Assembly (NCBI RefSeq): GCF_041438805.1
Contig: NZ_CP109190.1
Span: forward strand, 5,456,001-5,520,000
DNA: 64,000 bases
Direction: 5' to 3'
Source of the DNA: Streptomyces sp. NBC_01707
GTDB taxonomy: Bacteria; Actinomycetota; Actinomycetes; Streptomycetales; Streptomycetaceae
The position numbers were made by a program, and so were the translations under genes. Positions within the stretch are counted from its first letter, which is position 1. Each line of letters begins with the position of its first letter. Below the pieces are notes generated by a model. The model had not been told where the DNA came from and ran no database searches. It saw only the letters and a list, made by a program, of their open reading frames with translations. Below, piece by piece: positions 27,919-37,784 of the stretch.

Positions 27919-28929
27919 GTGCGTAAATTCTGGGTGGTCGGTGGGATCGGCATCGGGTTGGCCATGTGCTTCGTGGCGCTGCTCGTCGTCGGTACGTACT
28001 CCGCCGCCGCCGGCCTCGGCAGCGCCGGCAGCAACGGGGCCGTCGGCCTGGCCAAGGGAGCGGTGCCGGCGAAGTTCCAGCCGCTCGTCCAGAAGTGGGG
28101 CAATCTCTGCCCGGCCATCAACCCCGCTCTGCTGGCCGCCCAGCTCTACCAGGAGAGCGGGTGGAACCCCAGGGCCCAGAGCCCGGCCGCGGCGCAGGGC
28201 ATCGCGCAGTTCATCCCCGGGACCTGGGCCGGCCACGGGATAGACGGGGACAACGACGGGGACCGGGACGTATGGGATCCGGCCGACGCGATCCCGTCCG
28301 CCGCCAGCTACGACTGCGAACTCGCCGGGTACGTGAAGAAGGTGCCGGGGGATCAGACCGACAACATGCTCGCCGCGTACAACGCCGGTGCGTACCGGGT
28401 GATCAGGGCGGGCGGCGTACCGCAGATCTCCGAGACACAGAACTACGTCAAGATCATCCGGTCCCTGGAGAAGAGCTTCGCCCGGCCGGTGGGGCGCGTC
28501 GAGCCGTCGCGGCAGGCGGCCGGGGCGATCTACTTCGCACAGAAGAAGCTCGGTACGAAGTACCTGTGGGGCGGGAACGGCACGGCCGAGCAGGGCGGGC
28601 GGTTCGACTGTTCCGGGCTGACGCAGGCGGCGTACCGGACCGTCGACATCGAGCTGCCGCGCGTGGCGAACGATCAGTACAACGCCGGGCCGCACCCGTC
28701 ACGGGACGAGCTGCTCCCCGGTGACCTGGTGTTCTTCTCGGACGACCTGACCAACTCCCGGGCGATCCACCACGTCGGGCTGTACGTCGGCGGCGGATAC
28801 ATGATCAATGCGCCGTACACGGGGGCCGTGATCCGGTTCGACAAGATCGACACGCCCGACTACTTCGGTGCGACACGCGTCACGAAGGACGGGGCCGCGG
28901 CCCTTCCGACGGCCCTGCCGACGGTATGA
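27919..28929 (+). CDS. Bifunctional lytic transglycosylase / NlpC-P60 (C40) cell-wall hydrolase
   Basis: 336 residues from GTG (VRKFWVVGGIGIG); an ATG at 27886 gives 11 more residues. One N-terminal membrane helix is followed by an SLT-type domain (QESGWNPRAQSP, QGIAQFIPGTW, AAYNAGAYRVI) and then NlpC/P60 (FDCSGLTQAAY with catalytic Cys, AIHHVGLYVGGG with catalytic His). It cuts glycan strands and stem peptides of peptidoglycan. This architecture is the one that accompanies actinobacterial type IV secretion-like clusters such as the one at 3.6-10.9 kb, where it would open the wall for the channel. That link is inferred. Confidence 0.9.
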   Translation: MRKFWVVGGIGIGLAMCFVALLVVGTYSAAAGLGSAGSNGAVGLAKGAVPAKFQPLVQKWGNLCPAINPALLAAQLYQESGWNPRAQSPAAAQGIAQFIPGTWAGHGIDGDNDGDRDVWDPADAIPSAASYDCELAGYVKKVPGDQTDNMLAAYNAGAYRVIRAGGVPQISETQNYVKIIRSLEKSFARPVGRVEPSRQAAGAIYFAQKKLGTKYLWGGNGTAEQGGRFDCSGLTQAAYRTVDIELPRVANDQYNAGPHPSRDELLPGDLVFFSDDLTNSRAIHHVGLYVGGGYMINAPYTGAVIRFDKIDTPDYFGATRVTKDGAAALPTALPTV

Positions 28930-29249
28930 CGCAGGGTCGCCCGTGGCTGGAACTCTCCGTGAAGCCTGGGCCCTGAGCTGCGACGATGAGTCACTCTTCG
29001 ATAACGTCATGGTGATCATTCGGTGGAGAGTGGAACGTACGCCCGCAGCGTGTCGTTCCCTGGACTGGGACAGCATGCGCACTGACCATGTGGCACTGAC
29101 CGGCACAGCCACACGCATCACGCAGTAGCGATCGCGACAGGGATCGAAGCGGCGATCGAAGCAGTGGTCGAACCGAACACGGGGGTTCGTCATAAGCGGT
29201 GCACACGGGCGTGCACCGCGGCAGCAGACAAGGCAAGGGGCCGCAGCAG
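28930..29249. other. Intergenic region, no gene seen
   Basis: 320 bases before the PAP2 gene. No open frame here has plausible coding composition, and no strong hairpin is visible. Slightly AT-richer bases near 28985-29020 could hold the PAP2 promoter. Confidence 0.4.
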
Positions 29250-29978
29250 ATGGCTGGACTCGCACTGGATGGGTCGAACCCCGACGTCAGCCTGCTCTAC
29301 GACATCAACGGGCTCGCGAAGTCCGCTCCGACCTGGTTCGACCGGGTCATGGAGTTCGTCGGTGAGTACGGGATCATGCTCGGCATGGTCCTGGTGGTCG
29401 TGTGGTGCTGGTGGAGCGTTCGCCGGCGCGGCACGGCCGAGGACTCGGTGACGGCTGTCGCCGGGATCGTCTGGGCACCGCTCGCCGCCGGTATCGCACT
29501 GCTCGTCAACATCCCGATCCGGGGCTTCGTGGAGCGGCCGCGTCCGTTCCGTGACCACCAGGGCCTGGACGTCCTGGTGTCGGGGAAGGACGACTTCTCC
29601 TTCGTGAGCGACCACGCGACCATGGCGATGGCTCTGGCCGTCGGGCTGTTCGTGGCCAACCGCAAGTTCGGCTTCGCCGCGATCGCCCTCGCGCTGCTGG
29701 AAGGGTTCTGCCGGATCTACATGGGGGTCCACTACCCCACCGACGTCATCGGCGGATTCGCGCTCGGCACGGCCACCGCACTGCTGCTCGCGCCGCTCGC
29801 GATGGCGCTGCTGACTCCGGTGGTGACGGCCGTCTCCCGGTCGGAACGGGTGGGTCGCCTGGTGCGGTCGCGCCGGCCGCTGTCTGCCACGGCCGAGGGC
29901 CGGGGCGGGGCGCTCGGGATCCCCGAGCCGCGCCCGGGGTCGGGCGGCGGCGTCGGCGAGAAGGATCTGGCCGCGTAG
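29250..29978 (+). CDS. PAP2-family phosphatase, membrane bound
   Basis: 242 residues from the ATG of MAGLALDGSN; a GTG at 29199 is an alternative. Five to six membrane helices. The three PAP2 signatures are present: a first motif ending ERPRPF, FVSDHAT in place of PSGH, and CRIYMGVHYPTDVIGG, a variant of SRxxxxxHxxxD. Members dephosphorylate lipid phosphates such as undecaprenyl pyrophosphate or phosphatidate. The C-terminal 50 residues are a basic then Gly-rich tail. Confidence 0.88.
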   Translation: MAGLALDGSNPDVSLLYDINGLAKSAPTWFDRVMEFVGEYGIMLGMVLVVVWCWWSVRRRGTAEDSVTAVAGIVWAPLAAGIALLVNIPIRGFVERPRPFRDHQGLDVLVSGKDDFSFVSDHATMAMALAVGLFVANRKFGFAAIALALLEGFCRIYMGVHYPTDVIGGFALGTATALLLAPLAMALLTPVVTAVSRSERVGRLVRSRRPLSATAEGRGGALGIPEPRPGSGGGVGEKDLAA

Positions 29979-30027
29979 ACGGTAGATGTGGGGCGTCCGG
30001 ATCGGCCAGGTGTCGACCGGGACGCCC

Positions 30028-30063
30028 GGCGGCGGGCCGGGATTCGTTCCGCGGCCCGCCGCC
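30028..30063. terminator. Bidirectional hairpin terminator
   Basis: GGCGGCGGGCC (30028-30038) and GGCCCGCCGCC (30053-30063) form an 11-bp stem with a 14-base loop between the convergent PAP2 and flavoprotein genes. Confidence 0.75.
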
Positions 30064-30068
30064 CCGCG

Positions 30069-31664
30069 TCACAGCGCCTGCGGGAACGTGAACAGCCGCC
30101 CGGGGTCGTACTGCTTCTTCAGACGGGTCAGACGGCTGCCCGCCGTGCCGTAGTACGCCTGCCGCCAGTCGCGCAGCGTCGGGTCGATGTAGTTCTGGTA
30201 CGCCGCTCCTGACGCGTAGGGGTGCATCGCCGCGTGTGTGCTTTTCAGCCAGTTCTGCTGGGCGGTTCCCGCCGTCCCGGGGCGCCAGGAGCCGATGTAC
30301 TGGGCGAGCATCCGGGAGCGGCGGTGGACGAAGGCCGTCGAGTCCGGGGCGACCCGGTTGATCGCCCCGCCGAGCGCCGTCAGTGCGATCGATCCGCCGC
30401 CACCGCTGGGGCTCACGCCGATCCGGGTGAACGCCTCGGCCCGGTGGAGCAGGGCGCGAACACCTGCCGGGGACAGGGAGTGGTCGAAGAAGTCGGACGC
30501 GGCGGCGTACGTCTCGCGCTGGAGTGTGCCCTGCGGGGTGCGGCCGGGTGTCTTGCCCGGCAGATGGCACTGGGCCTCGGTGATGGTCGAGCAGCCCGCG
30601 TACACGAGCATCGAGTCCTGGAAGCTGCGGCGGCGCAGCGAGACCGAGGTGGCCGATGCGCCGATCCGGTCGGCGAGGCGGTCGACGGCATTCTGCAGGT
30701 CGCCGTAGGTGCCGAGGCTGAAGGCGGCGATCGACACCGTCGGCCTGCCGCCGCCCGGACCTGCCGCCAGATGCGCGGACGACCAGATCTCGTCCGGCTG
30801 GCTCGGGCCCCATGCCTGCCAGGCCGTGATCACGGCCTGGGCGCGTGACCAGGGCCACGACATGTAGGCCATCACGGTCTGTGGGGCCGGGCGGGTGCGG
30901 AACTTCAGCTCGGTGACCACACCGAAGTTGCCGTTGCCCGCGCCGCGCAGCGCCCAGAAGAGGTCCGGATGGTGCTTGGCATCGGCGGTGACGGTCTTGC
31001 CGTCGGCCGTGACGAGGGTGGCCGCGGTGAGGCTGTCGCAGGTCAGGCCATATGCGCGGGACGCGACACCGTGGCCGCCGCCGAGGGTCAGGCCGGAGAT
31101 GCCGACTGTCGGGCAGGAGCCGCCGGGGATCGTCAGACCGTGCGGAGCGAGACCCCAGTAGACGTCGGCGAGCTTGGCGCCCGCGCCGATGGTGCCGTCC
31201 CGGTCGACGCGGGAGAGTGACGAGACGTCAATGACCAGGCGGCCGTTGCCGCTCGACCAGCCCGCGTAGGAGTGGCCACCGCTGCGGATGGAGACGGGTG
31301 TGGCGCTGCGGCGGGCGAAGGCCAGGCACTCGCGGATGTCCGCCTCGTGCCGGACGTAGGCGACCGCCGCGGGTTTCAGGTTGTCGAACCGGGTGTTGTA
31401 GAGCTGGCGGGCCGTCGGATAGGTGGCGTCGCCGGGGCGTACGAGCGTGCCGTCGAGGCTCTTGGCCAGGGCGGACCAGTTCGCCGGACCCTTCGGGGGG
31501 GCGGAGGCGGATGAGGCGGGTGGTTTCGACGGGGTGCGGGTCGTGGTGGTGGAAGAGCTGCTGCCGGAGTCGGAGCCGGAGCTGGCCTTGTTGCATGCGG
31601 TGATGCCGGCGAGTGCTGTTGCCGCGCCCGCGGTGAGCAGGGTGCGCCGGTTCGGCAGGTTCAT
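30069..31664 (-). CDS. BBE-type FAD-linked oxidoreductase, exported lipoprotein
   Basis: 531 residues. The N-terminus NRRTLLTAGAATALAGITAC combines a twin-arginine signal with a lipobox at Cys24, and a Ser/Thr/Pro linker follows. The FAD domain has RSGGHSYAG with His131 and GLTCDS with Cys209, the two positions that carry bicovalent FAD in berberine-bridge-like oxidases. The C-terminus has the BBE element YQNYIDPTLRDWRQAYYG. Substrate is likely a sugar or secondary metabolite, not definable here. Export of a folded flavoprotein by Tat fits the signal. Confidence 0.9.
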   Translation of the reverse strand: MNLPNRRTLLTAGAATALAGITACNKASSGSDSGSSSSTTTTRTPSKPPASSASAPPKGPANWSALAKSLDGTLVRPGDATYPTARQLYNTRFDNLKPAAVAYVRHEADIRECLAFARRSATPVSIRSGGHSYAGWSSGNGRLVIDVSSLSRVDRDGTIGAGAKLADVYWGLAPHGLTIPGGSCPTVGISGLTLGGGHGVASRAYGLTCDSLTAATLVTADGKTVTADAKHHPDLFWALRGAGNGNFGVVTELKFRTRPAPQTVMAYMSWPWSRAQAVITAWQAWGPSQPDEIWSSAHLAAGPGGGRPTVSIAAFSLGTYGDLQNAVDRLADRIGASATSVSLRRRSFQDSMLVYAGCSTITEAQCHLPGKTPGRTPQGTLQRETYAAASDFFDHSLSPAGVRALLHRAEAFTRIGVSPSGGGGSIALTALGGAINRVAPDSTAFVHRRSRMLAQYIGSWRPGTAGTAQQNWLKSTHAAMHPYASGAAYQNYIDPTLRDWRQAYYGTAGSRLTRLKKQYDPGRLFTFPQAL

Positions 31665-31767
31665 CGGACCTCCGGGTGATGGCCTCGTCGCGGGTCAAGG
31701 TGATCAGCGACCGGGGACGTGATCGGCGACCGTGGAAGCGATCGGCGATCAGAGGGGTGATCGGTGA

Positions 31768-31962
31768 TCAGGGGGCGGAGCGGTGCTCTTCGGCGTCCGT
31801 GCGGGCCCGGTCGCGTGAGCGACGGGCCGGACCGGTCCAGCCGCAGCTGCAGCGGGCGATGCAGAACGAGCCGCGTTCGATGGTGAAAGGCCTGTGCGCG
31901 GAGGGTGCGGTCGCTGCGCCGGAAGCGGTCGGCGGGGCCTCGTCGGTGTGCTGGTGATACAC
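31768..31962 (-). CDS. Small conserved Cys-containing protein
   Basis: 64 residues from a GTG (VYHQHTDEAP). The C-terminal half, FTIERGSFCIARCSCGWTGP then ARRSRDRARTDAEEH, looks like a small zinc-binding knuckle (C-x3-C-x-C) followed by a basic helix, and I recall it as widely conserved in Streptomyces without known function. An ATG-initiated frame begins at 32028 but its extension is Pro/Gly-rich. The start is not certain. Confidence 0.6.
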   Translation of the reverse strand: MYHQHTDEAPPTASGAATAPSAHRPFTIERGSFCIARCSCGWTGPARRSRDRARTDAEEHRSAP

Positions 31963-32096
31963 GCGTCCACGGTACTGGGGACGGCCACCCGGCGGTGACC
32001 CCTGCGGGCACGGCGTGACGGGGGACACGGGTGGTCGTTATGCGAAGTGGGCGGGGTGCTCGGGCAAGCAGTTACGTCGTTGGGGGTTGGCAGGCG

Positions 32097-33017
32097 ATGG
32101 TGGTGCAGCAGCACAGGTCCGGAGGCGGGGCGCGTGCTGTCTGCGCCCTCGCCGTGGTGGGCGTGATGGCGGCGACCGCCGGATGCTCGGCCGGTGGCGG
32201 AAGCGGCGGTGTCGTCGGCGGCCGGGCCGTCGCGGACGAACGAGGCGGGGCCGACTCCGCCGACATCGTCCACCGGGCGGCCGAGGTGCTCGCCGGAGGT
32301 GACGGGAGGGGCGAGAATCAGCCAGGGGGGCGGGAGGTCACCGGCAGCGCCGAGGTGCGCACGTCGATGGAGACCGCGGCCGGCGGGACGCGGGTGACGA
32401 TCACCGGCCGGGGCACGTACGACTTCCGCAAGCGGCTCGGCCGGCTCACGCTCGTGCTGCCGAAGGACGCCGCGGGCGAGGAGGAACACCGTCCGATCAC
32501 CGAGCTCTTCACTCCCGGCGCGCTGTACATGAAGAACCGTGGCGCGGGAGTACCCGACAGCAAGTGGGTCAGGGTCGATACGACGGCTCTGGAGGACGGC
32601 AATCTGGTCACCGGCGGGGCCACCGACCCGATGGCCGCCGCCGAGCTGCTTCGCGGGGCGCGCGAGGTGACGTACGTGGGGCGGAGCGAGCTGGCCGGGG
32701 TGCCGGTCCGGCACTACCGGGGGATCACGGACATCGGGCGGGCGGCGCGGGCCGCCTCGCCGGGATCGCGCGATGCGCTGGCCGCGGCGGCGCGAGGGTT
32801 CCGCACGAACGCGGTGCCGTTCGATGTGTATCTGGACGAGGCGGGGCGGCTGCGGAAGGTGCGGCACCGGTTCAGTTTCGCCAACGGGGGGCACAGCGGC
32901 CCGGTGGTGCAGGTGGTGTCGACGACACTGCTGTCCGGGTTCGGGGCGCCGGTCACCGTAGAGCTTCCGGACGATCGGGACATCTACACCGGGAAGATCC
33001 AACAGGGGCAGCGGTAG
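32097..33017 (+). CDS. Lipoprotein, LppX/LprAFG-like
   Basis: 306 residues from the ATG of MVVQQHRSGG; an upstream GTG/ATG at 32031 is possible. Signal peptide with lipobox TAGC. The mature part has a long antiparallel beta pattern (VRTSMETAAGGTRVTITGRG, RLGRLTLVLPK, YMKNRG, KWVRVDTTAL, VRHYRGITDI, PFDVYLDEAGRLRKVRHRF) resembling the lipid-binding LppX/LprG half-barrel fold. It may carry a lipid or glycolipid or act as a sensor. No operon partner is evident. Confidence 0.75.
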   Translation: MVVQQHRSGGGARAVCALAVVGVMAATAGCSAGGGSGGVVGGRAVADERGGADSADIVHRAAEVLAGGDGRGENQPGGREVTGSAEVRTSMETAAGGTRVTITGRGTYDFRKRLGRLTLVLPKDAAGEEEHRPITELFTPGALYMKNRGAGVPDSKWVRVDTTALEDGNLVTGGATDPMAAAELLRGAREVTYVGRSELAGVPVRHYRGITDIGRAARAASPGSRDALAAAARGFRTNAVPFDVYLDEAGRLRKVRHRFSFANGGHSGPVVQVVSTTLLSGFGAPVTVELPDDRDIYTGKIQQGQR

Positions 33018-33145
33018 CGGCGCGGGCGGTGAGTACGGAGCGCCTAGGCATCCGGCGGGGCCGAAATGGTCCGTCCGTGCCATGCGCGGCGCGCGGTCCG
33101 CTCCCTACGCTAGGAAGTCGGCGACGGCAGTGAGAGGTGACGTAC

Positions 33146-33346
33146 GTGGTGACGCTCAGCGCTCGGACCGATCACGACCATGTGGCCCTTGCCGAGATCG
33201 AGCTGTGCGGTGAACTGATGATCGCGGCGTCGGCTGCGATCGGGGAACGGCTCAGTGCGGACCGTATCGACGAAGTGCTCAACGTCAAGGTGACTGCCAC
33301 CGGGGAACGCACCACCGTTCCCCGGCAGAGCGAACACCGGGGATGA
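33146..33346 (+). CDS. Small conserved hypothetical protein
   Basis: 66 residues. Two adjacent GTG codons (33146 and 33149) follow GAGAGG by about 8 bases. The core DHDHVALAEIELCGELMIAA then SAAIGERLSADRIDEVL matches, in my memory, a small protein found in most Streptomyces genomes. Function unknown. It lies convergent to csoR. Confidence 0.65.
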   Translation: MVTLSARTDHDHVALAEIELCGELMIAASAAIGERLSADRIDEVLNVKVTATGERTTVPRQSEHRG

Positions 33347-33416
33347 CGGACGAAGGGGGCCGGTCGGGAGGGCGTTGCAGAAGGGGTGACGGAAGCCCAC
33401 GTCAGGTGGGGTCACC

Positions 33417-33782
33417 TCAGGTGCGCAGGAGGCGGGCGATCGCCTTCGTGGCTTCCTCGACCTTCGCGTCGATCTCCTCGCCGCCCTTGACCGCCGCGTC
33501 GGCGACGCAGTGCCGCAGATGCTCCTCGAGGAGCTGGAGCGCGAACGACTGGAGGGCCTTCGTGGACGCCGAGACCTGGGTCAGTATGTCGATGCAGTAG
33601 ACGTCCTCGTCGACCATCCGCTGCAGGCCGCGGATCTGGCCCTCGATCCGGCGCAGCCGTTTGACGTGCTCGGCCTTCTGGTGGTGGTAGCCATGTATGC
33701 CGCGGTCGTGGTCGGTGACGATCGATGTGGGGTCCGTCGCTTCCGAGGGACCCGTGGCCTCTGCGGCCTCGGTGGTGCTCAT
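33417..33782 (-). CDS. csoR: CsoR-family copper-sensing repressor
   Basis: 121 residues. The metal site is Cys63 (DVYCIDI), His88 and Cys92 (EEHLRHC), with the 25- and 4-residue spacing of the Cu(I) site of M. tuberculosis CsoR. The all-helical core GYHHQKAEHVKRLRRIEGQI with RGLQRMVDED is typical. Apo-CsoR binds DNA and releases it on Cu(I) binding. Residues 1-28 are an extra Thr/Glu/Asp-rich extension. The gene has an operator just upstream, so it is probably autoregulated; copper efflux genes are not in the window. Confidence 0.92.
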   Translation of the reverse strand: MSTTEAAEATGPSEATDPTSIVTDHDRGIHGYHHQKAEHVKRLRRIEGQIRGLQRMVDEDVYCIDILTQVSASTKALQSFALQLLEEHLRHCVADAAVKGGEEIDAKVEEATKAIARLLRT

Positions 33783-33817
33783 TACTGCCTCCCGTTTTCC
33801 CTTTACCCCGCCGTTTT

Positions 33818-33838
33818 ATATACCCCTGGTGGGTATAT
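33818..33838. promoter_or_regulatory. CsoR operator
   Basis: ATATACCC-CTGGT-GGGTATAT, 8-bp perfect arms with a 5-bp centre, 36 bases upstream of the csoR start. It matches the G-tract/TATA inverted repeat bound by CsoR proteins. Confidence 0.85.
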
Positions 33839-33983
33839 CCTAACGAACTCAGCTGAAACGTGACCGGGGGCCCGTGCTGATCACTGTGTCCGATGCGCGA
33901 CACTGAAGAATGCCGGTTAGCCGTGGCCGGATGATGCGCCTAGCATCAGCCTGACCGAATCCAAAGCATCCCGAGGACCCCAC

Positions 33984-34604
33984 GTGCGCTTTCGTCTGAC
34001 CCCCAGGGAGACGAGCTTCTACGACATGTTCTCCGCATCCGCGGACAACATCGTCACGGGCTCGAAACTCCTGATGGAACTGCTCGGGGCGGACTCTGCC
34101 TCCCGAGTCGAGATCGCGGAGCGTATGCGGGCAGCGGAGCACGCAGGGGACGATGCCACCCACGCGATCTTCCACCAGCTGAACTCCTCATTCATCACGC
34201 CGTTCGACCGCGAGGACATCTACAACCTCGCATCGTCGCTCGACGACATCATGGACTTCATGGAGGAGGCCGTCGACCTGGTCGTGCTGTACCAGGTCGA
34301 AGAACTCCCCAAGGGTGTCGAGCAGCAGATCGAGGTACTGGCGCGTGCGGCCGAGCTGACCGCCGAGGCGATGCCGAGTCTGCGGACGATGGACAACCTC
34401 ACCGAGTACTGGATCGAGGTCAACCGTCTGGAGAACCAGGCGGACCAGATCCACCGGAAGCTGCTCGCCCATCTCTTCAACGGCAAGTACGACGCCATAG
34501 AGGTGCTGAAGCTCAAGCAGATCGTGGATGTGCTGGAAGAGGCGGCCGACGCGTTCGAGCACGTCGCCAACACGGTGGAGACCATCGCGGTCAAGGAGTC
34601 CTGA
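33984..34604 (+). CDS. DUF47 / PhoU-like Pit accessory protein
   Basis: 206 residues from a GTG preceded by GAGGA. The protein is all-helical with the DUF47 pattern: RETSFYDMF near the start, MRAAEHAGDDATHAIFHQL, and FDREDIYNLASSLDDIMD with acidic metal-binding residues, then LENQADQIHRKLL. Members are encoded directly before low-affinity phosphate transporters and regulate or couple to them. Only 5 bases separate it from the Pit gene. Confidence 0.92.
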   Translation: MRFRLTPRETSFYDMFSASADNIVTGSKLLMELLGADSASRVEIAERMRAAEHAGDDATHAIFHQLNSSFITPFDREDIYNLASSLDDIMDFMEEAVDLVVLYQVEELPKGVEQQIEVLARAAELTAEAMPSLRTMDNLTEYWIEVNRLENQADQIHRKLLAHLFNGKYDAIEVLKLKQIVDVLEEAADAFEHVANTVETIAVKES

Positions 34605-34609
34605 CCCAC

Positions 34610-35608
<999 letters not shown>

Positions 35609-35805
35609 GACGGCTGGGGCGGCCGGGCGCCGGAGAGGTCCGGTGGCCGCTTCGTCCTCGATCCCCGGACGGGCCCGATGCGCCCTCCGAGGAGTTCTCG
35701 ATCGGCCTTGGCCGGTCCGGCGGAGGGCTTGATCCGCCCGTCGGCCGGCTCGATCGATTTTCCGGGTGGCCCCGATCTGCCGGTCGGGTGACCCGTCCCG
35801 GAATT

Positions 35806-35846
35806 GGGTCCGCCCCCGCTCCCATGTGAGGAGCGGGGGCGGACCC
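35806..35846. terminator. Strong bidirectional terminator between pit and pstB
   Basis: A 17-bp perfect stem (35806-35822 with 35830-35846; core CCGCCCCCGCTCC) and a 7-base loop, between convergent phosphate transport units. It is followed by TTTG on the plus strand. Confidence 0.9.
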
Positions 35847-35894
35847 TTTGCCTTGTGGTGGCACCGCCATGCAGCACCCCAAGGCTGTCCTTGA

Positions 35895-36671
35895 TCACCC
35901 GAAGCGGCCGGAGATGTAGTCCTCCGTCGCCTGGACCGACGGGTTGGAGAAGATCCGCTCCGTCTCGTCGATTTCCACGAGCTTGCCGGGCTTGCCGACC
36001 GCCGCGAGGTTGAAGAACGCCGTACGGTCCGAGACGCGGGCCGCCTGCTGCATGTTGTGCGTCACGATGACGATCGTGAAGCGTTCCTTCAGCTCGCCGA
36101 TCAGGTCCTCGATGGCGAGGGTGGAGATCGGGTCCAGGGCGGAGCACGGTTCGTCCATCAGCAGCACATCCGGCTCGACCGCGATCGCGCGGGCGATGCA
36201 CAGGCGCTGCTGCTGGCCGCCGGAGAGACCGGAGCCGGGCTTGTTCAGGCGGTCCTTGACCTCGTTCCAGAGGTTGGCGCCACGAAGGGACTTCTCGACG
36301 GTGTCCGACAGCCGGCTCTTCTTGTACGAGCCGTTCAGCTTCAGGCCTGCTGCGACATTGTCGAAGATCGACATCGTCGGGAACGGGTTCGGGCGCTGGA
36401 AGACCATACCGACCGTGCGGCGCACGGTGACCGGGTCGACGTGGGAGCCGTACAGGTTCTCGTCGTCCAGCAGCACCTTGCCCTCGACGCGGCCACCGGG
36501 GGTGACCTCGTGCATCCGGTTCAGGGTGCGCAGGAAAGTGGACTTGCCGCAGCCGGACGGGCCGATGAAGGCGGTCACGGAGCGGGGCTCCACGGTCATC
36601 GAGATGTCCTCGATGGCGAGGTGGGAGCCGTAATAGGCGGACAGACCGCTGACGTCGATGCGCTTGGCCAT
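35895..36671 (-). CDS. pstB: Phosphate ABC transporter ATPase PstB
   Basis: 258 residues from the ATG of MAKRIDVSG. Walker [11 protein letters not shown]-loop region [14 protein letters not shown], signature LSGGQQQR, Walker [15 protein letters not shown]-loop [13 protein letters not shown]. The C-terminal [18 protein letters not shown] is diagnostic of PstB. It hydrolyses ATP for the high-affinity phosphate importer. Last gene of pstSCAB, 27 bases after pstA. Confidence 0.97.
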   Translation of the reverse strand: MAKRIDVSGLSAYYGSHLAIEDISMTVEPRSVTAFIGPSGCGKSTFLRTLNRMHEVTPGGRVEGKVLLDDENLYGSHVDPVTVRRTVGMVFQRPNPFPTMSIFDNVAAGLKLNGSYKKSRLSDTVEKSLRGANLWNEVKDRLNKPGSGLSGGQQQRLCIARAIAVEPDVLLMDEPCSALDPISTLAIEDLIGELKERFTIVIVTHNMQQAARVSDRTAFFNLAAVGKPGKLVEIDETERIFSNPSVQATEDYISGRFG

Positions 36672-36698
36672 CTGAATCACTGCTTCTTTCGTGCCGCG

Positions 36699-37784
36699 TC
36701 AGCGGCCGGTCTTCGGGGCCTTCCAGCGGGCGATGCCGCGGGCCACCAGATTGAGGATCATGACGAAGGCGATCAGGACCAGAGCAGCGGCCCAGGCGCG
36801 GTCGTACGACGCCTCGCTGCCGATCTTGTACTGCTCCCAGATGTAGAAGGGGAGCGACGACTGCGCGCCTTGGAAGGGGTTCGGGTTGATCAGCTGGCTG
36901 CCGAAGACCAGCAGCATGATCGGTGCGGTCTCGCCGGCGATCCGGGCGATCGCGAGCATCACACCGGTGGTGATGCCGCCGATCGCGGTGGGCAGGACCA
37001 CCTTCAGGATGGTGCGCCACTTCGGGATGCCGAGGGCGAGCGATGCCTCACGGAGCTCGTTCGGGACGAGCTTGAGCATCTCCTCGGTGGAGCGGACCAC
37101 GACCGGGATCATCAGGATCGTGAGTGCCAGCGAACCCATCAGGCCGGACGGCTGGAGCTGCGTCATCAGCATGATCGACAGGATGAAGAGGCCGGCCACG
37201 ATGGACGGGATGCCGGTCATCACGTCGACGAAGAACGTCACGGCCTTGGCGAGCGCGCCCTTGCCGTACTCCACCAGGTAGACGGCGGTCAGCAGGCCGA
37301 TCGGGGCGGAGATCAGGGTGGCGAGGCCGACCTGCTCCAGGGTGCCGATCAGTGCGTGGTAGACACCGCCACCCGGCTCCGTGCCGAGCACGCCGGCCAT
37401 GGAGTGGGTGAGGAAGTAGCCGTCCAGGACCTTCGCGCCGCGGCTGACGGTCGTCCAGACCAGCGAGGCCAGCGGAACGACGGCGAGGAGGAAGCACACC
37501 CAGACGATGCTGGTGGCGAGGCGGTCCTTGGCCTGGCGCCGGTTCTCGACGGCCGACGTCGTGACGTACGAGATGACGACGAACAGCACCGCGGAGAACA
37601 GGCCCCACTGGATCCGGCTCTGCCAGCCGGCCGCCGCGCCGGTACCGACGCCGAGCACGAGCGCTGCGGCGGCGAAGCCGAGCGGGGCCCAGCGGGGGAG
37701 CGACCGGCTGCTGAGGCTGTTCCTGGAAGCGGCCGCCGTAGGGGTGGGACGTTCCTGGATGCCGGTGTTGGCTGCCTGGCTCAT
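36699..37784 (-). CDS. pstA: Phosphate ABC transporter permease PstA
   Basis: 361 residues. A hydrophilic N-terminus precedes about eight membrane helices. The permease EAA-type loop is ELREASLALGIPKWRTILKVV, and ARIAGETAPIMLL is a conserved PstA element. The start overlaps the pstC stop by 4 bases (ATGA). The extra two helices near the N-terminus are common in actinobacterial PstA. Confidence 0.96.
   Translation of the reverse strand: MSQAANTGIQERPTPTAAASRNSLSSRSLPRWAPLGFAAAALVLGVGTGAAAGWQSRIQWGLFSAVLFVVISYVTTSAVENRRQAKDRLATSIVWVCFLLAVVPLASLVWTTVSRGAKVLDGYFLTHSMAGVLGTEPGGGVYHALIGTLEQVGLATLISAPIGLLTAVYLVEYGKGALAKAVTFFVDVMTGIPSIVAGLFILSIMLMTQLQPSGLMGSLALTILMIPVVVRSTEEMLKLVPNELREASLALGIPKWRTILKVVLPTAIGGITTGVMLAIARIAGETAPIMLLVFGSQLINPNPFQGAQSSLPFYIWEQYKIGSEASYDRAWAAALVLIAFVMILNLVARGIARWKAPKTGR

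Noticed and set aside
26761..28695. A 644-codon minus-strand frame opposite the hydrolase, lipoprotein and wall hydrolase genes
   Set aside because: It spans three real genes on the other strand and has no recognisable domain.
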